From assembly GCF_005404945.1 (NCBI RefSeq), contig NZ_BJDG01000013.1, forward strand, positions 23,629 to 87,628: 64,000 nucleotides of DNA. Reading direction: 5' to 3'. Of this stretch, positions 45,886 through 58,365 are shown piece by piece; the first letter of the stretch is position 1; each line of letters begins with the position of its first letter. The notes below the pieces were generated by a model. The model was not told the DNA's origin and did not search any database. It saw only the letters and a program-made list of their open reading frames with translations. A program made the position numbers and the translations under genes. This stretch comes from Lactiplantibacillus pingfangensis. GTDB lineage: Bacteria; Bacillota; Bacilli; Lactobacillales; Lactobacillaceae.

Positions 45886-46788
45886 TTAGTCCTCACTTTC
45901 AGTTGTGACTAGTTGTGACAAACAGGCAGTCAATGTGGCGATTGTGACTTGCCCAGTCGTGATGAGTTGTCTGATCTGGGCTGGACCATCCGCACGCCAG
46001 AGTAACCCAATTAACAACGAGGTAACTAAATCTGGCAGCTTCAGTGTTTCCTGCAAACCAGCTAAACAATCTGGTGCGCCCTTGAATGCTTGAAGCAGCA
46101 ATGGCACTAATTCAGTTTCAGCGGGGGCAGCGACGGCCGTTTGAAATTGTTGAAAACCAACTTTACCAGCGGTCACAATAATGTTTTCACCGGTCAACTG
46201 ACCATGAACGAAATGCGTCATTTCGACTGGATGTGCCAATAAATAAGCCTGCCGTTCAGTCGCAAAAGCTGCCCCTAAATCAGACCAATCTGCTTGATCG
46301 GCCAACACCGCCGCATCGACCTGATTGAAATTAGCAACTTCAGTGTTTAACTGTTTTAAGGCCGTCCCAATCTGGCGACCCACAGTTGATTTTGCTAAGG
46401 GTTCTGCCGTGTTGATAAATTCCGCTAACGAAAGTCCAATCAATGGCCGATAAATCACATAATAAAATTGATATTGATCAAAAATAAATCCAGCGTGCAA
46501 AAGAATTGGTGCCGTCACTTGTAACCGGGCTAAACGCCCCAAACTAAACTTTTCAGTTTGATAACGATTGCGTGTTTGATCAGTCACCGACATCGGTGGA
46601 AAAATTGCAATTTGCGTTGACCCCACTGAAAAGACCGCTGCAAAGTCGTCTGCCACGGCTTCCGGCGTCTTAAACGGTTCATTTTCACTTCGATAAATCT
46701 GTTGAATTAATGCCTCAAATACGGTTGGTGATGTAATTGCTGCCTGCCAGTCAGCCCATTGATCAAGTTGATTTTTGAAATAGTCCAT
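45886..46788 (-). CDS. Kinase-fold (APH-like) protein without catalytic Asp
   Basis: 300 residues, no clear family name. The middle (HFVHGQLTGENIIVTAGKVGFQQFQTAVAAPAETELVPLLLQAF) is laid out like the catalytic loop and metal loop of aminoglycoside/choline phosphotransferases (HGDlxxxNil...DfxxaxxgxxxxDla), but HGD is HGQ and the DFG-like Asp is absent. The N-terminal half resembles the corresponding N-lobe only loosely. It is therefore probably a catalytically dead relative. It is co-transcribed with the ClC antiporter (2-base gap). Confidence 0.6.
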   Translation of the reverse strand: MDYFKNQLDQWADWQAAITSPTVFEALIQQIYRSENEPFKTPEAVADDFAAVFSVGSTQIAIFPPMSVTDQTRNRYQTEKFSLGRLARLQVTAPILLHAGFIFDQYQFYYVIYRPLIGLSLAEFINTAEPLAKSTVGRQIGTALKQLNTEVANFNQVDAAVLADQADWSDLGAAFATERQAYLLAHPVEMTHFVHGQLTGENIIVTAGKVGFQQFQTAVAAPAETELVPLLLQAFKGAPDCLAGLQETLKLPDLVTSLLIGLLWRADGPAQIRQLITTGQVTIATLTACLSQLVTTESED

Positions 46789-46926
46789 TCTTTTCCATGA
46801 CCCCTTTAAGATTCTCGTATGCTTATTTTACCACGAGAAGCCACCCACTAGCGGAATTAACCTGAGTCGGCACCAAAATGGCAAAAAAGAACCGCTAAAA
46901 TTTTGATCAGTCAACTTTTTAGTTAT

Positions 46927-46970
46927 TAAAAAAACGAGTCTGAGATTTTACGCTCAGACCCGTTCATTAA
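46927..46970 (-). terminator. pox terminator
   Basis: AACGGGTCTGAG/CTCAGACTCGTT stem then seven T reading leftwards. Confidence 0.9.
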
Positions 46971-46985
46971 TTTTACATCAGCTAA

Positions 46986-48728
46986 TTATTTAGTCACTTC
47001 GTTCAAGAAGTAGCTGTATGGGTGTAACCCCTTAGTTTGATACTTCTTAGTAAAGGCATCAACATCCGCTTGTGTGGTCCACTTATTGGTTTCCAATGCC
47101 ATATGTTCCGTTGTAAATGGCATTGCGTGCGTCAACTTAACGTCGATTAAGACTGGCTTATCGGCTGCCTTCGCTGTCGCAACCGCTGCTTTTAATTCCG
47201 CTAACGTCCGCACGGTAATGCCTAACGCACCCATGCCTTCGCCAACTTTAGCCCAATCAGTGTCAATCAAATCAACACCAGATAATGGTTGTTTGCTGTC
47301 ATCAGTTTGTTCTGCTTCAATGAACCCTAAAGTCTCATTACTGAAGACGAAGTTAATAATATTCAAATGATACTTAACTTCAGTTAAGAGTTCTTCACAA
47401 AGCATTGCAAACCCGCCATCACCACTTAAACTATAAACATCACGGTCAGGATAGGCTGACTTAGCGGCAATTGCTGCTGGCATGCCATAACCCATCGTTG
47501 CGTATTGACCAGAAGTCGTCCACTTTTGATCACCATGCAAGTTAATCAAGCGCATAAAGTTAATGTTAACATTCCCAACATCGACGCCAAAGATCGCCCG
47601 TTTGCTGGCCATCTTGTTGATTTGATCAAAGACTGGTTCCGGACGTAGCGGCTGACTATCGTCGTTAACAAAGCTAGCTTGCCAGTCGCGCCAATTTTGA
47701 CGGTTCAATAATGAGGCTTTATAGAAGTCTGTTTCAGGTAATTCAGTCCCCTTGTCAGCCAACGCTTGCAAGGCCTTTTTAGCATCAGCTAAGATGGCAA
47801 CATCAACGTGATGCCGCTTGCCTAATTTTTCGCTATCAATGTCAATTTGAATCACTTTAGCCCGTGGGTTAATTAGGAAAATACTGAATGGGACATCATT
47901 ACCAACCCAAAGGATTAAGTCATTGGCAAAACCCGCTTCAACCCCTGGCTTAGGCGCAACCCGACCAGTTGAGCCCAAATAATTTTCATACTCATCTTCC
48001 ACAATACCCTTAGCTAAAACGGAAGAAATCATTGGCATATGGAACTTCTCAGAGACGGCTTTTAATTCTTTACTAGCATGTTTAGCACCAATCCCAAAAT
48101 AGATTAACGGTGCTTTGGCATTTTTAATTAAGTCCCAAGCCGCATCAATTCGTTTTGGATCCGGTTCTGGCATGATTGGTTGTTGATACAAATCAGCGGT
48201 TGGTTCGAAATTAACTTCAATTTCAGTCCAGCCAAAATCTTTCGGTACGGTGACAACCGCCACACCAGAATGCTTGTAAGCTTGACGAATGGCTTCATCA
48301 TACATTTGCGGTATTGATTCTGCCGTCATCGCCGTCCGATTCCAAACAGACACATCATCAAAAATGGGTTCTTCGTCAATTGCTTGGAAGAAATCAACAT
48401 TCATCCGCTTAGTTGGCACTTGCGCAATAATCGCAACCACTGGGGTATGGTCCTGCTTGGCGTCATATAGCCCATTTAACAAATGAACCGCACCAGGACC
48501 AGCTGAACCAAAGGTAACCCCGACTTTTCCAGTTAACTTAGCTTCAGCTGAAGCGGCAATGGCGCCAGCTTCTTCATGGCGAACTTGAACATAATGTAAG
48601 GTATCTCTGCGTTCGTAAATGGCCTGCATCCCGGAGTCAAATGACCCACCTGGTAATCCATAGATGTTTTTAACACCCCATGCTTCTAAAACTTTTAAAC
48701 CGGCTGTAGCTGCTTTAATTTTACTCAT
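46986..48728 (-). CDS. pox: Pyruvate oxidase (acetyl phosphate-forming)
   Basis: 580 residues, all three ThDP-enzyme domains: N-terminal GVKNIYGLPGGSF with the catalytic Glu in VRHEEAGAIAA, a central FAD-binding domain, and the C-terminal ThDP motif GDGGFAMLCEELLTEVKYHLNIINFVFSN. The L. plantarum enzyme converts pyruvate, phosphate and O2 to acetyl phosphate, CO2 and H2O2. The species has several pox paralogues; which one this is cannot be decided here. AAGGAG precedes the ATG and a cre-like site lies about 50 bases upstream, fitting known carbon repression of pox. Confidence 0.95.
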   Translation of the reverse strand: MSKIKAATAGLKVLEAWGVKNIYGLPGGSFDSGMQAIYERRDTLHYVQVRHEEAGAIAASAEAKLTGKVGVTFGSAGPGAVHLLNGLYDAKQDHTPVVAIIAQVPTKRMNVDFFQAIDEEPIFDDVSVWNRTAMTAESIPQMYDEAIRQAYKHSGVAVVTVPKDFGWTEIEVNFEPTADLYQQPIMPEPDPKRIDAAWDLIKNAKAPLIYFGIGAKHASKELKAVSEKFHMPMISSVLAKGIVEDEYENYLGSTGRVAPKPGVEAGFANDLILWVGNDVPFSIFLINPRAKVIQIDIDSEKLGKRHHVDVAILADAKKALQALADKGTELPETDFYKASLLNRQNWRDWQASFVNDDSQPLRPEPVFDQINKMASKRAIFGVDVGNVNINFMRLINLHGDQKWTTSGQYATMGYGMPAAIAAKSAYPDRDVYSLSGDGGFAMLCEELLTEVKYHLNIINFVFSNETLGFIEAEQTDDSKQPLSGVDLIDTDWAKVGEGMGALGITVRTLAELKAAVATAKAADKPVLIDVKLTHAMPFTTEHMALETNKWTTQADVDAFTKKYQTKGLHPYSYFLNEVTK

Positions 48729-48778
48729 GACAACGTCGCACTCCTTAGATTTGTGTTGTCAAATCGGATGCCTCAATT

Positions 48779-48792
48779 AGTAAGCGCTTCCA
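48779..48792 (-). promoter_or_regulatory. cre-like site upstream of pox
   Basis: Minus strand TGGAAGCGCTTACT, two mismatches from TGWAANCGNTNWCA but with a perfect AAGCGCTT core. Likely the CcpA site of pox. The rest of 48793-49160 shows no gene; it is AT-rich with no clear structure. Confidence 0.5.
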
Positions 48793-49167
48793 ATTAGTTG
48801 AAAACACCGCCCAGACTTCTCTGACTCAACGAATGCCATATAAATTTACGATATTTTGACATTTGTCAGTTGGGCGATTCGTTATCTCCCTCGTTGACAA
48901 ACACATCATACAACCTAGCCAAAAGATAAGTCAAACGATAGTCACAAGCTCGTCCAAACCGCGTCGTAAGTGCATTAATGAGCAAAACAGGCTAAGCCCG
49001 TCAATAGGTCATTCTTTGTTCATAAATTAAGTTAAAACTTTTTTTATGTGTTTTTAAATGCCAAAAAGCACTCGTTTTTCCAAATGAATTCATCAAAAAA
49101 GATAATTCAATCGTGCCAAAGCCATGTCCAATCAGCTTAGCCAGCGCTTGTGTAGCCGCTCACTAAT

Positions 49168-49204
49168 TGTAAGCGTTGACATTGCGATTAGAACGGCCTA
49201 GACT
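49168..49204 (+). promoter_or_regulatory. Promoter with perfect cre match for small RNA 2
   Basis: TGTAAGCGTTGACA (49168-49181) matches the cre consensus at every position and contains the -35 TTGACA (49176-49181); 17 bases later comes TAGACT (49199-49204). Confidence 0.62.
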
Positions 49205-49210
49205 GGATAT

Positions 49211-49297
49211 GAACTTACGAGATGCTTCTTGTTCCCTTGATGTTTAAATCGCCTGTACATAGTCACTAAGTTATCAGTCAGCTGGTAGCTTTTTTAT
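49211..49297 (+). ncRNA. Candidate CcpA-controlled small RNA 2
   Basis: About 85 bases from the promoter above to an intrinsic terminator (AGTTATCAG-TCAG-CTGGTAGCT, 9 bp with two G-U pairs, then six T). It contains a pyrimidine-rich GCTTCTTGTTCCCTTG. Very short ORFs exist (12 codons from 49211) without ribosome sites. It runs toward eno, which is on the other strand, so it has no downstream gene to serve as a leader for. Confidence 0.55.
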
Positions 49298-49333
49298 TTG
49301 CCATTTTAGTTCAGAAAGCTGAATTTTAAGGTT

Positions 49334-49366
49334 ATAAAAAGAGCCCCTCCTAAGAGGAACTCTTTC
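49334..49366 (-). terminator. eno terminator
   Basis: Leftward AAAGAG..CCTC/GAGG..CTCTTT hairpin with T5, ending the glycolytic operon. Confidence 0.85.
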
Positions 49367-49379
49367 CAACAATTACCTA

Positions 49380-50720
<1,341 letters not shown>

Positions 50721-50783
50721 TTAATTTTGCTGTAATAGGTTCATCCCTATTATAGAAAGTTGTGACTGAACTTGCAATAATAA

Positions 50784-52771
<1,988 letters not shown>

Positions 52772-52802
52772 TGTTAAAATCCTCCTAGAATTCGTGACTC
52801 GT

Positions 52803-52864
52803 ATAAAAAAACGGCAGAGAGAGTTTGCCTCCCCCCGCCGTTTTAAACCGTATGCGGTTTTAAA
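52803..52864 (-). terminator. Intra-operon terminator between gap and pgk
   Basis: AACGGCGGG...TGCCGTTTTTTT hairpin with a preceding small AAACCG-CATA-CGGTTT stem. Partial termination here would lower pgk-tpiA-eno relative to gap. Confidence 0.75.
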
Positions 52865-52885
52865 GTTCTAACAAACTAATTTATA

Positions 52886-53908
52886 TTAGAGAGTAGCGAA
52901 CTTCAATAAAGTACGTACCATTTGGCAAGTGAAGCCGTATTCGTTATCGTACCAAGCAACAGTCTTAACCAATTGGTTTTCGCCATCTGAAGTAACTTCA
53001 GTTTGGGTAGGATCGAAGATTGAGCCGAAAGTCGTACCGATAACGTCAGATGAAACGATTTCGTCTGCGTTGTAACCGAATGATTCGTTACCTTCAGTAT
53101 GCTTCTTGATAGCAGCATTAACTTCGTCAGCAGTAACTTTCTTGTCTAAGATAGCAACTAATTCAGTTAATGAACCGTCAACAACACCAACACGTTGTGC
53201 ATGGCCTTGTAACTTGCCTTGTAATTCAGGGATTACTAAGCCAAGCGCTTTAGCAGCACCAGTTGAATGAGGAATAGTGTTTACACCTGCAGCACGTGCA
53301 GCACGGAAGTTACCGCCACGTACAGGGCCGTCTAATAACATTTGAGTTGAAGTGTAAGCATGGATAGTCGTCATAGTACCAACCTTGATACCGAATTCTT
53401 TGTTTTCAAAGAATGCAAGTGGTGCAAGGCAGTTAGTAGTACATGAACCAGCAGAAACGATACGGTCATCTGAAGTTAAGATGTCATCGTTAACGTTGTA
53501 AACGATAGTCTTCAAGTCTGAACCAGCTGGTGCAGAAATTAAGACACGTTTTGCGCCGGCGTCCAAATGAGCTTGTGACTTTTCTTTTGATGTGTAGAAA
53601 CCAGTACATTCGAGAACGAAGTCAACACCATCGTTCTTAACCCAAGGAATATTTTGTGCTTTAGGTTCAGCATAAACACGGTAAGTCTTACCGTTAACAA
53701 CGATTGAATCGTCGGTTGCTGAAACGTCAGCGTCCAAAGTACCATGAGTTGAGTCATACTTCAAAAGATGAGCCAACAATGCAGGTGAAGTTAAATCGTT
53801 AATAGCAACAACTTCGATATCACTTGATTTTGCACCAAGTTCTAAGATACGACGGAATGCTAAACGACCGATACGTCCGAAACCATTAATACCAATTTTT
53901 ACAGACAT
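52886..53908 (-). CDS. gap: Glyceraldehyde-3-phosphate dehydrogenase (NAD-dependent)
   Basis: 340 residues. NAD site [16 protein letters not shown], catalytic [19 protein letters not shown] [19 protein letters not shown], and the C-terminal [16 protein letters not shown]. It oxidises glyceraldehyde 3-phosphate with phosphate. AAGGAGG precedes the ATG. Directly downstream of cggR, under its control. The protein is also known on lactobacillus surfaces. Confidence 0.99.
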   Translation of the reverse strand: MSVKIGINGFGRIGRLAFRRILELGAKSSDIEVVAINDLTSPALLAHLLKYDSTHGTLDADVSATDDSIVVNGKTYRVYAEPKAQNIPWVKNDGVDFVLECTGFYTSKEKSQAHLDAGAKRVLISAPAGSDLKTIVYNVNDDILTSDDRIVSAGSCTTNCLAPLAFFENKEFGIKVGTMTTIHAYTSTQMLLDGPVRGGNFRAARAAGVNTIPHSTGAAKALGLVIPELQGKLQGHAQRVGVVDGSLTELVAILDKKVTADEVNAAIKKHTEGNESFGYNADEIVSSDVIGTTFGSIFDPTQTEVTSDGENQLVKTVAWYDNEYGFTCQMVRTLLKFATL

Positions 53909-53964
53909 ACTAGAATTTCCTCCTTGTGGAAATAAAAATATTTTTTATTTTAAAAAGTAGAAAA

Positions 53965-54993
53965 CTACTTTTTTAAAATCAGATTAGCGGCACCTTCGTC
54001 CGTGATTAAACACGTCCGACTTGGTGCGATTTTCATATACGCCTCAATTGCGGTAGCCTTAGAAGCACCACCCGCAACTGCGAGTATAATCTCCATATTA
54101 GCCAGTTCTCCGATTTGCAACCCAATTCGTGGAATTCGATAAACGACGTTGCCATCTTTATCGAAGAAATAACCGAAAGCCTCGCCAACAGCTTCACGCT
54201 GTCGCAAAACTTTGATTTGATCCTCAGACATGTTACGACGATGTGCCATTGAAACAGCATCACCGACACTGTGAATCACCACGTTAGCTTGTCGAATAAT
54301 CCCCAATACCTCTTGGATACTTGGTTCCTTGAGGAGCGGTTCATAAGTTCGTTCACTGACCTGTTCTGGCACGAACAACGAGCGGAATTTACCACCAGTG
54401 TGTTCGGCCATTTGTGACGCGATCGTATTGGCTTGAATCGCAACGGATTCGCCAACACCACCTCGCGCCGGAACAAATAGCAAGTCACGTTTACTAGCAA
54501 GTTTGTTAGTAAGGTTATTTGCCACATGTTCCATGGTATGCCCACCCATTACAGCAATGATGCTCTCACCCTCAGGCAATAAGCGCTGTAAGAGTTGGTT
54601 CACTTCTTCACCCATGGACCCGATAACTTTCAACTGTCGGTCAGAATCACCAGAAACAATGATACAACGTTTGATATTGAAACGTTGCGCCAATTGTCGT
54701 TCTTTCTGACGAATTCCCATTAACTCATCCATGAATTGACTCAACCCGAGTAAAACATCTTTCCCTTGTTGTGTCACTTGCATGCCTGACTTGTTAGCGC
54801 TAATCAAGTCCAACTTCCGTAACGTATCTGTCTCGGTACGTAACGTCCGTTCGCTAACATCCAGCGTTTGAGCTAATAACCGACGTCCAACTGGGGCCAT
54901 CCAATTAATGGTTCGCAATACTAAGTAACGACGACTTAGCATTTCAACCATGTCTGGGGCAATTGCCTCAATCCATTGAATATCTGAATGCAT
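53965..54993 (-). CDS. cggR: Central glycolytic genes regulator (SorC family)
   Basis: About 342 residues. N-terminal winged helix (RYLVLRTINWMAPVGRRLLAQTLDVSERTLRTETDTLRKLDLI) and a SorC-type sugar-phosphate domain (VMGGHTMEHVANNL, VHSVGDAV, ILAVAGGASKATAIEA). In B. subtilis CggR represses gap-pgk-tpi-pgm-eno and is relieved by fructose 1,6-bisphosphate. The ATG at 54993 suits the AGCAGG ribosome site better than the TTG at 55002. It heads the operon and should repress its own promoter. Confidence 0.95.
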   Translation of the reverse strand: MHSDIQWIEAIAPDMVEMLSRRYLVLRTINWMAPVGRRLLAQTLDVSERTLRTETDTLRKLDLISANKSGMQVTQQGKDVLLGLSQFMDELMGIRQKERQLAQRFNIKRCIIVSGDSDRQLKVIGSMGEEVNQLLQRLLPEGESIIAVMGGHTMEHVANNLTNKLASKRDLLFVPARGGVGESVAIQANTIASQMAEHTGGKFRSLFVPEQVSERTYEPLLKEPSIQEVLGIIRQANVVIHSVGDAVSMAHRRNMSEDQIKVLRQREAVGEAFGYFFDKDGNVVYRIPRIGLQIGELANMEIILAVAGGASKATAIEAYMKIAPSRTCLITDEGAANLILKK

Positions 54994-55130
54994 GGCATTC
55001 AACCTGCTCTCTAGTGGGACGGATTCAGTCCAGCTATGTCGAATAACGACCCAAAGACTTCAAAAAACAAAGCACACAACCATAATTTACTACGAAATCG
55101 ACGTTGCATACCTCTCTTACCACAACATGA

Positions 55131-55175
55131 ATTATAACAGGTTCATGGGGTCGTTGCAAATCAGAACAACGTCCC
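55131..55175 (-). promoter_or_regulatory. cggR-gap operon promoter and candidate CggR operator
   Basis: -35 TTGCAA (55154-55159), 17 bases, -10 TATAAT (55131-55136). Overlapping and upstream of the -35 is an inverted repeat GGGGACGTTG...CAACGACCCC (one mismatch), whose GGGAC/GTTGT-like content recalls CggR operators. Confidence 0.6.
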
Positions 55176-55209
55176 CCTTATAACCGACTGCTTAAAGTTA
55201 TCTCAATTG

Positions 55210-56550
55210 TTACTGTTCGGGTTTTAAATATTGTTTTCGCTTAGAAGAAGACGGAATGTTAAGATTTTCACGGTATTTAGCCACCGTCCGCCGAGAAAGT
55301 TCGACATTTTCGGACTTAAGAATCTGAACTATTTTTTGGTCTGAAAGCGGTTTTTCTTTATTTTCGCGATCAATCAGTGCCACAATTCGATGTTGCACCG
55401 TATCAGTGGAGATTAATTTGCCTGATTCGGTGGGACGTTTACTGACCGCCTTGGTAAAGAAGCGTTTTAATTCAAACATCCCAAAGTCAGTTTGAATATA
55501 CTTCCCGTTGATACTTCGACTAATCGTTGATTCATGGACTTTCAACTGTTGTGCCACATCTCTAAGCAGTAATGGCTGTAATTCAGTTGATTTTTCCAAA
55601 AAGAAATCAGCTTGTCGCTCAATAATTACGGTGCCAACCCGGAAAATAGTTGCTTCGCGTTGTTGCAAACTGCTAGCAATCCAATCATATTCCGATTTCT
55701 TTTCTTTAAGATACTCGGTGACCTCTTGATCATCGTGACGACTCATTTGTTGATAATAATTGCCTTTAAATTTCACAACCGGTTGTGCCATTGAGGCCGT
55801 CTTTAGCGCAAGTTGCCCAGCGACAGTCGTCACAACCAAGTCTGGAAAAATATAGCCCGTCGTTTCTTGACCAATCGCCGCACCCGGTGTGGGACTCAGC
55901 GTGCGGACATAGTCATAGACACTTGAAATATCCGCCAAACCGACTTGATATTGTTTTGCCAACATTGCCCATTGCCGATTGACGAAAGCGTTGAAGTTTT
56001 CTTCTAATATAATGTAGGCTAAATTTGGCGCACTCTCATCATTCTCAGTTTGTAACATTAAAGCTTGTTGTAAACTACGTGCACCGACACCAGGTGGATC
56101 AAGTTGTTGTAACAAAGTGATCGCATCCAATAATTCAACCGGTGTGGCGTTAGTCTCCGCCATAATCTGTTGATCGTCCACCTTCAAATACCCATTCACA
56201 TCGACAAAGGCAATCAGTGCCAAGACGATTTTGCGAAGTTTAGTATCGCGCATCGTTAAATGAATCTGATCTAATAAATATTCAAACAATGAATGTTGAT
56301 TCGTCGTTGAGACGCGTTCAATAAAGTCTTCATGCGTGGCGACATTTTTGGCCGCGCTTAAACTGGCATGATTGGCATTCCAATTTGTATCGACATCAAT
56401 CAGTGGATTTTCGAGGGCTTTTTGGGTCAAAAAGTCCCGTAGTTCCTCGACATTAAATTGCAACATCTGAATCGACTGTTGTAATCGTTGTGTCATGGCT
56501 AGTTTTTGACTCTGGCGTTGTTGCTGACGAAAGCCTTGTCCTAATGCCAT
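55210..56550 (-). CDS. rpoN: RNA polymerase sigma-54 factor
   Basis: 446 residues. Region I is Gln/Leu-rich (KLAMTQRLQQSIQMLQFNVEELRDFL); the core-binding and HTH regions follow (LRDVAQQLKVHESTISRSINGKYIQTDFGMFELKRFF); the RpoN box is SRRTVAKYRE near the C-terminus. It requires an enhancer-binding activator; in lactobacilli and listeriae sigma-54 chiefly drives mannose-type PTS operons (with ManR/LevR), but none is in the window. No leftward terminator is clear between it and cggR. Confidence 0.96.
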   Translation of the reverse strand: MALGQGFRQQQRQSQKLAMTQRLQQSIQMLQFNVEELRDFLTQKALENPLIDVDTNWNANHASLSAAKNVATHEDFIERVSTTNQHSLFEYLLDQIHLTMRDTKLRKIVLALIAFVDVNGYLKVDDQQIMAETNATPVELLDAITLLQQLDPPGVGARSLQQALMLQTENDESAPNLAYIILEENFNAFVNRQWAMLAKQYQVGLADISSVYDYVRTLSPTPGAAIGQETTGYIFPDLVVTTVAGQLALKTASMAQPVVKFKGNYYQQMSRHDDQEVTEYLKEKKSEYDWIASSLQQREATIFRVGTVIIERQADFFLEKSTELQPLLLRDVAQQLKVHESTISRSINGKYIQTDFGMFELKRFFTKAVSKRPTESGKLISTDTVQHRIVALIDRENKEKPLSDQKIVQILKSENVELSRRTVAKYRENLNIPSSSKRKQYLKPEQ

Positions 56551-56633
56551 CGCTCATTCCTCCCAAAAAACATTTTTATTAATAACCCTTGTGTTTTTAG
56601 CCTTAATCCGCTAAACTATAATATGTTGTTTAG

Positions 56634-56705
56634 GCGCTCGTAGTGTAATGGATCGCACGTAAGATTCCGGTTCTTGAAATGGGGGTTCGATTCCCTCCGG
56701 GCGCA
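56634..56705 (+). tRNA. tRNA-Arg (anticodon CCG)
   Basis: 72-base cloverleaf: acceptor GCGCTCG/CGGGCGC with one T-G pair, discriminator A, D-arm GTGT-AATGGATC-GCAC, anticodon loop TTCCGGT (CCG), T-arm GGGGG-TTCGATT-CCCTC. It reads CGG codons. CCA is not encoded. Confidence 0.95.
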
Positions 56706-56712
56706 TCAGTTG

Positions 56713-56742
56713 CTGAGATTGTTCTCAGCTTTTTTTATACCG
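56713..56742 (+). terminator. Terminator after tRNA-Arg
   Basis: GCTGAG-ATTGTT-CTCAGC followed by seven T. Confidence 0.9.
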
Positions 56743-56839
56743 TTTTTCGTTTGTTCTTCACAAATGTACCGCTTTCATCATACCATATTCTGGCGATAGA
56801 CCGACAACGTGACTGACCGATTTATTAATCAATTTTGAC

Positions 56840-56868
56840 AAAAAAAGAGATTGGGATCTCCCAATCTC
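56840..56868 (-). terminator. Orphan leftward terminator upstream of clpP
   Basis: GAGATTGGGA/TCCCAATCTC, a near-perfect palindrome with a 2-base centre, followed leftwards by seven T. No gene on the minus strand precedes it; a TATACT box (56892-56897, minus) with a poor -35 would give a transcript of only about 50 bases. Confidence 0.55.
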
Positions 56869-56941
56869 AAGCCGTATATGATAGAAGCCTAAGTATACCA
56901 TGAAACAACCGAAAACGGAATTTTGTTTTTGAGGTTTTTCT

Positions 56942-56971
56942 TTTGACCTTTACTGACCTTAGCGGTAAACT
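56942..56971 (+). promoter_or_regulatory. clpP promoter with CtsR box
   Basis: -35 TTGACC (56943-56948), 17 bases, -10 TAAACT (56966-56971). The minus strand reads GGTCAGTAAAGGTCAAA (56942-56958), two mismatches from the CtsR heptad repeat RGTCAAANANRGTCAAA, overlapping the -35. Confidence 0.75.
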
Positions 56972-57029
56972 ACATTTATATTAGCAAGCAGCTAATTAAT
57001 CTATTGAAACCTTAGGAGGCTAACAAGTT

Positions 57030-57620
57030 ATGTATCCAGTGCCTACAGTTATCGAACAGTCATCACGTGGTGAACGTGCTTATGACATTTATTCTCGACT
57101 TTTAAAGGACCGTATCATCATGTTATCTGGTCCCATTGAAGACAATATGGCCAATGCAATCATTGCCCAATTACTCTTCTTGGATGCCCAAGATTCTGAT
57201 AAAGACATCTACCTTTATATCAACTCACCAGGTGGGGTCGTTACCGCTGGTTTAGCCATCTATGACACGATGAACTTCATCAAATCTGATGTTCAAACAA
57301 TTGTCATGGGAATGGCAGCCTCAATGGCCAGTGTTTTGGCATCATCCGGGACTAAGGGCAAGCGGTTTGCTTTACCTAACTCAGAAATCTTGATTCACCA
57401 ACCATCTGGCGGTGCTCAAGGTCAACAAACTGAAATCGAAATTGTTGCCGAAGAAATTTTGAAGACTCGTAAGAAGATCAACCAAATTTTGGCAGACAAC
57501 GCCGGTCAATCAGTTGAAAAGTTGAACCACGATACTGAGCGTGATAACTACTTAACTGCACAAGAAGCTAAGGATTATGGTTTGATCGATGATATCATGG
57601 AAAACAACAGTTTGAAATAA
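57030..57620 (+). CDS. clpP: ATP-dependent Clp protease proteolytic subunit
   Basis: 196 residues. Catalytic Ser in [14 protein letters not shown], His in [14 protein letters not shown] and Asp in the DRDNY-like [19 protein letters not shown]. It forms the tetradecameric ClpXP/ClpCP protease core. A ribosome site AGGAGG lies 11 bases before the ATG. The CtsR box upstream indicates heat and stress induction. It is monocistronic, ended by its own terminator. ClpXP also controls Spx levels in Firmicutes, relevant to the spx-like gene at 5038. Confidence 0.99.
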   Translation: MYPVPTVIEQSSRGERAYDIYSRLLKDRIIMLSGPIEDNMANAIIAQLLFLDAQDSDKDIYLYINSPGGVVTAGLAIYDTMNFIKSDVQTIVMGMAASMASVLASSGTKGKRFALPNSEILIHQPSGGAQGQQTEIEIVAEEILKTRKKINQILADNAGQSVEKLNHDTERDNYLTAQEAKDYGLIDDIMENNSLK

Positions 57621-57631
57621 TGTCTTGAATT

Positions 57632-57660
57632 GAGCTGACTTTGGTCGGCTCTTTTTTTGC
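57632..57660 (+). terminator. clpP terminator
   Basis: GAGCTGAC-TTTG-GTCGGCTC followed by seven T. Confidence 0.92.
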
Positions 57661-57742
57661 TCAAAACGATCGCCACTAAGCGCTCACCTGAAACTCATGA
57701 CGACTAATGGCATATAAAACTAATGACTCACGAGGCCTTTAA

Positions 57743-58234
57743 ATGTTTACTCAAATCTGGACGTCACCTTTAGTGTTAGGCATTGCATTGGCATATGCCG
57801 TCTTTGAAGCTGGTCAATTGATTATCCGACAGCCGTATACCTTGAAACAGTCTAATTTGACTTGGACTCAGCGCGTCAGTCTGTTTAAACGCTACTATCA
57901 CGCTGCCAAAATGCCAACATCTTTGAGACGTACCGCCACTGCCATGATTTTTGTCTTTGGTTACACTATCCTGACCCCCTGGCTCAGTGACCTCGGACTA
58001 CCACTCATCACACTGAGTTTAACCGGCTTAATTTGGCTACTTTGGATCTGGCTAATGTGGTCACAAGGCCATCAACAAATGCACCATCGTCGTGACTACT
58101 GGCAACGTCAACAAGCGACATCGCCATTTGAGCTAATTGACGCTGAAGCGGCTCACAGCCGGCAATTGACTTACAATCGGTTAATCATGGCAATCGCCAT
58201 TGCCGCAATTGATTATGTCTATTTAGCACAATAA
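57743..58234 (+). CDS. Membrane protein of unknown function
   Basis: 163 residues with about four membrane helices (about 8-27, 65-84, 86-108 and a C-terminal one at 145-162). Between helices 3 and 4 is a His/Arg/Gln-rich cytoplasmic loop (GHQQMHHRRDYWQRQQ). No family recognised. GAGG sits a few bases before the ATG. It stands alone between clpP and the convergent oppA-like gene. Confidence 0.7.
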   Translation: MFTQIWTSPLVLGIALAYAVFEAGQLIIRQPYTLKQSNLTWTQRVSLFKRYYHAAKMPTSLRRTATAMIFVFGYTILTPWLSDLGLPLITLSLTGLIWLLWIWLMWSQGHQQMHHRRDYWQRQQATSPFELIDAEAAHSRQLTYNRLIMAIAIAAIDYVYLAQ

Positions 58235-58311
58235 CAGTATTTATAACTATTTTTGGTCTTTCAGGCTCATCTTTAAACAATAATCAGCTGCAAGCGTTGT
58301 GCTCAGCAAAA

Positions 58312-58355
58312 AAACAGCGTCGTGAAACCAAATTGGTTTCACGACGCCGTTTTTA
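58312..58355 (-). terminator. Terminator of the oppA-like gene
   Basis: Near-perfect palindrome GGCGTCGTGAAACCAA/TTGGTTTCACGACGCT followed leftwards by seven T. Confidence 0.93.
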
Positions 58356-58365
58356 ACTTCAACAC

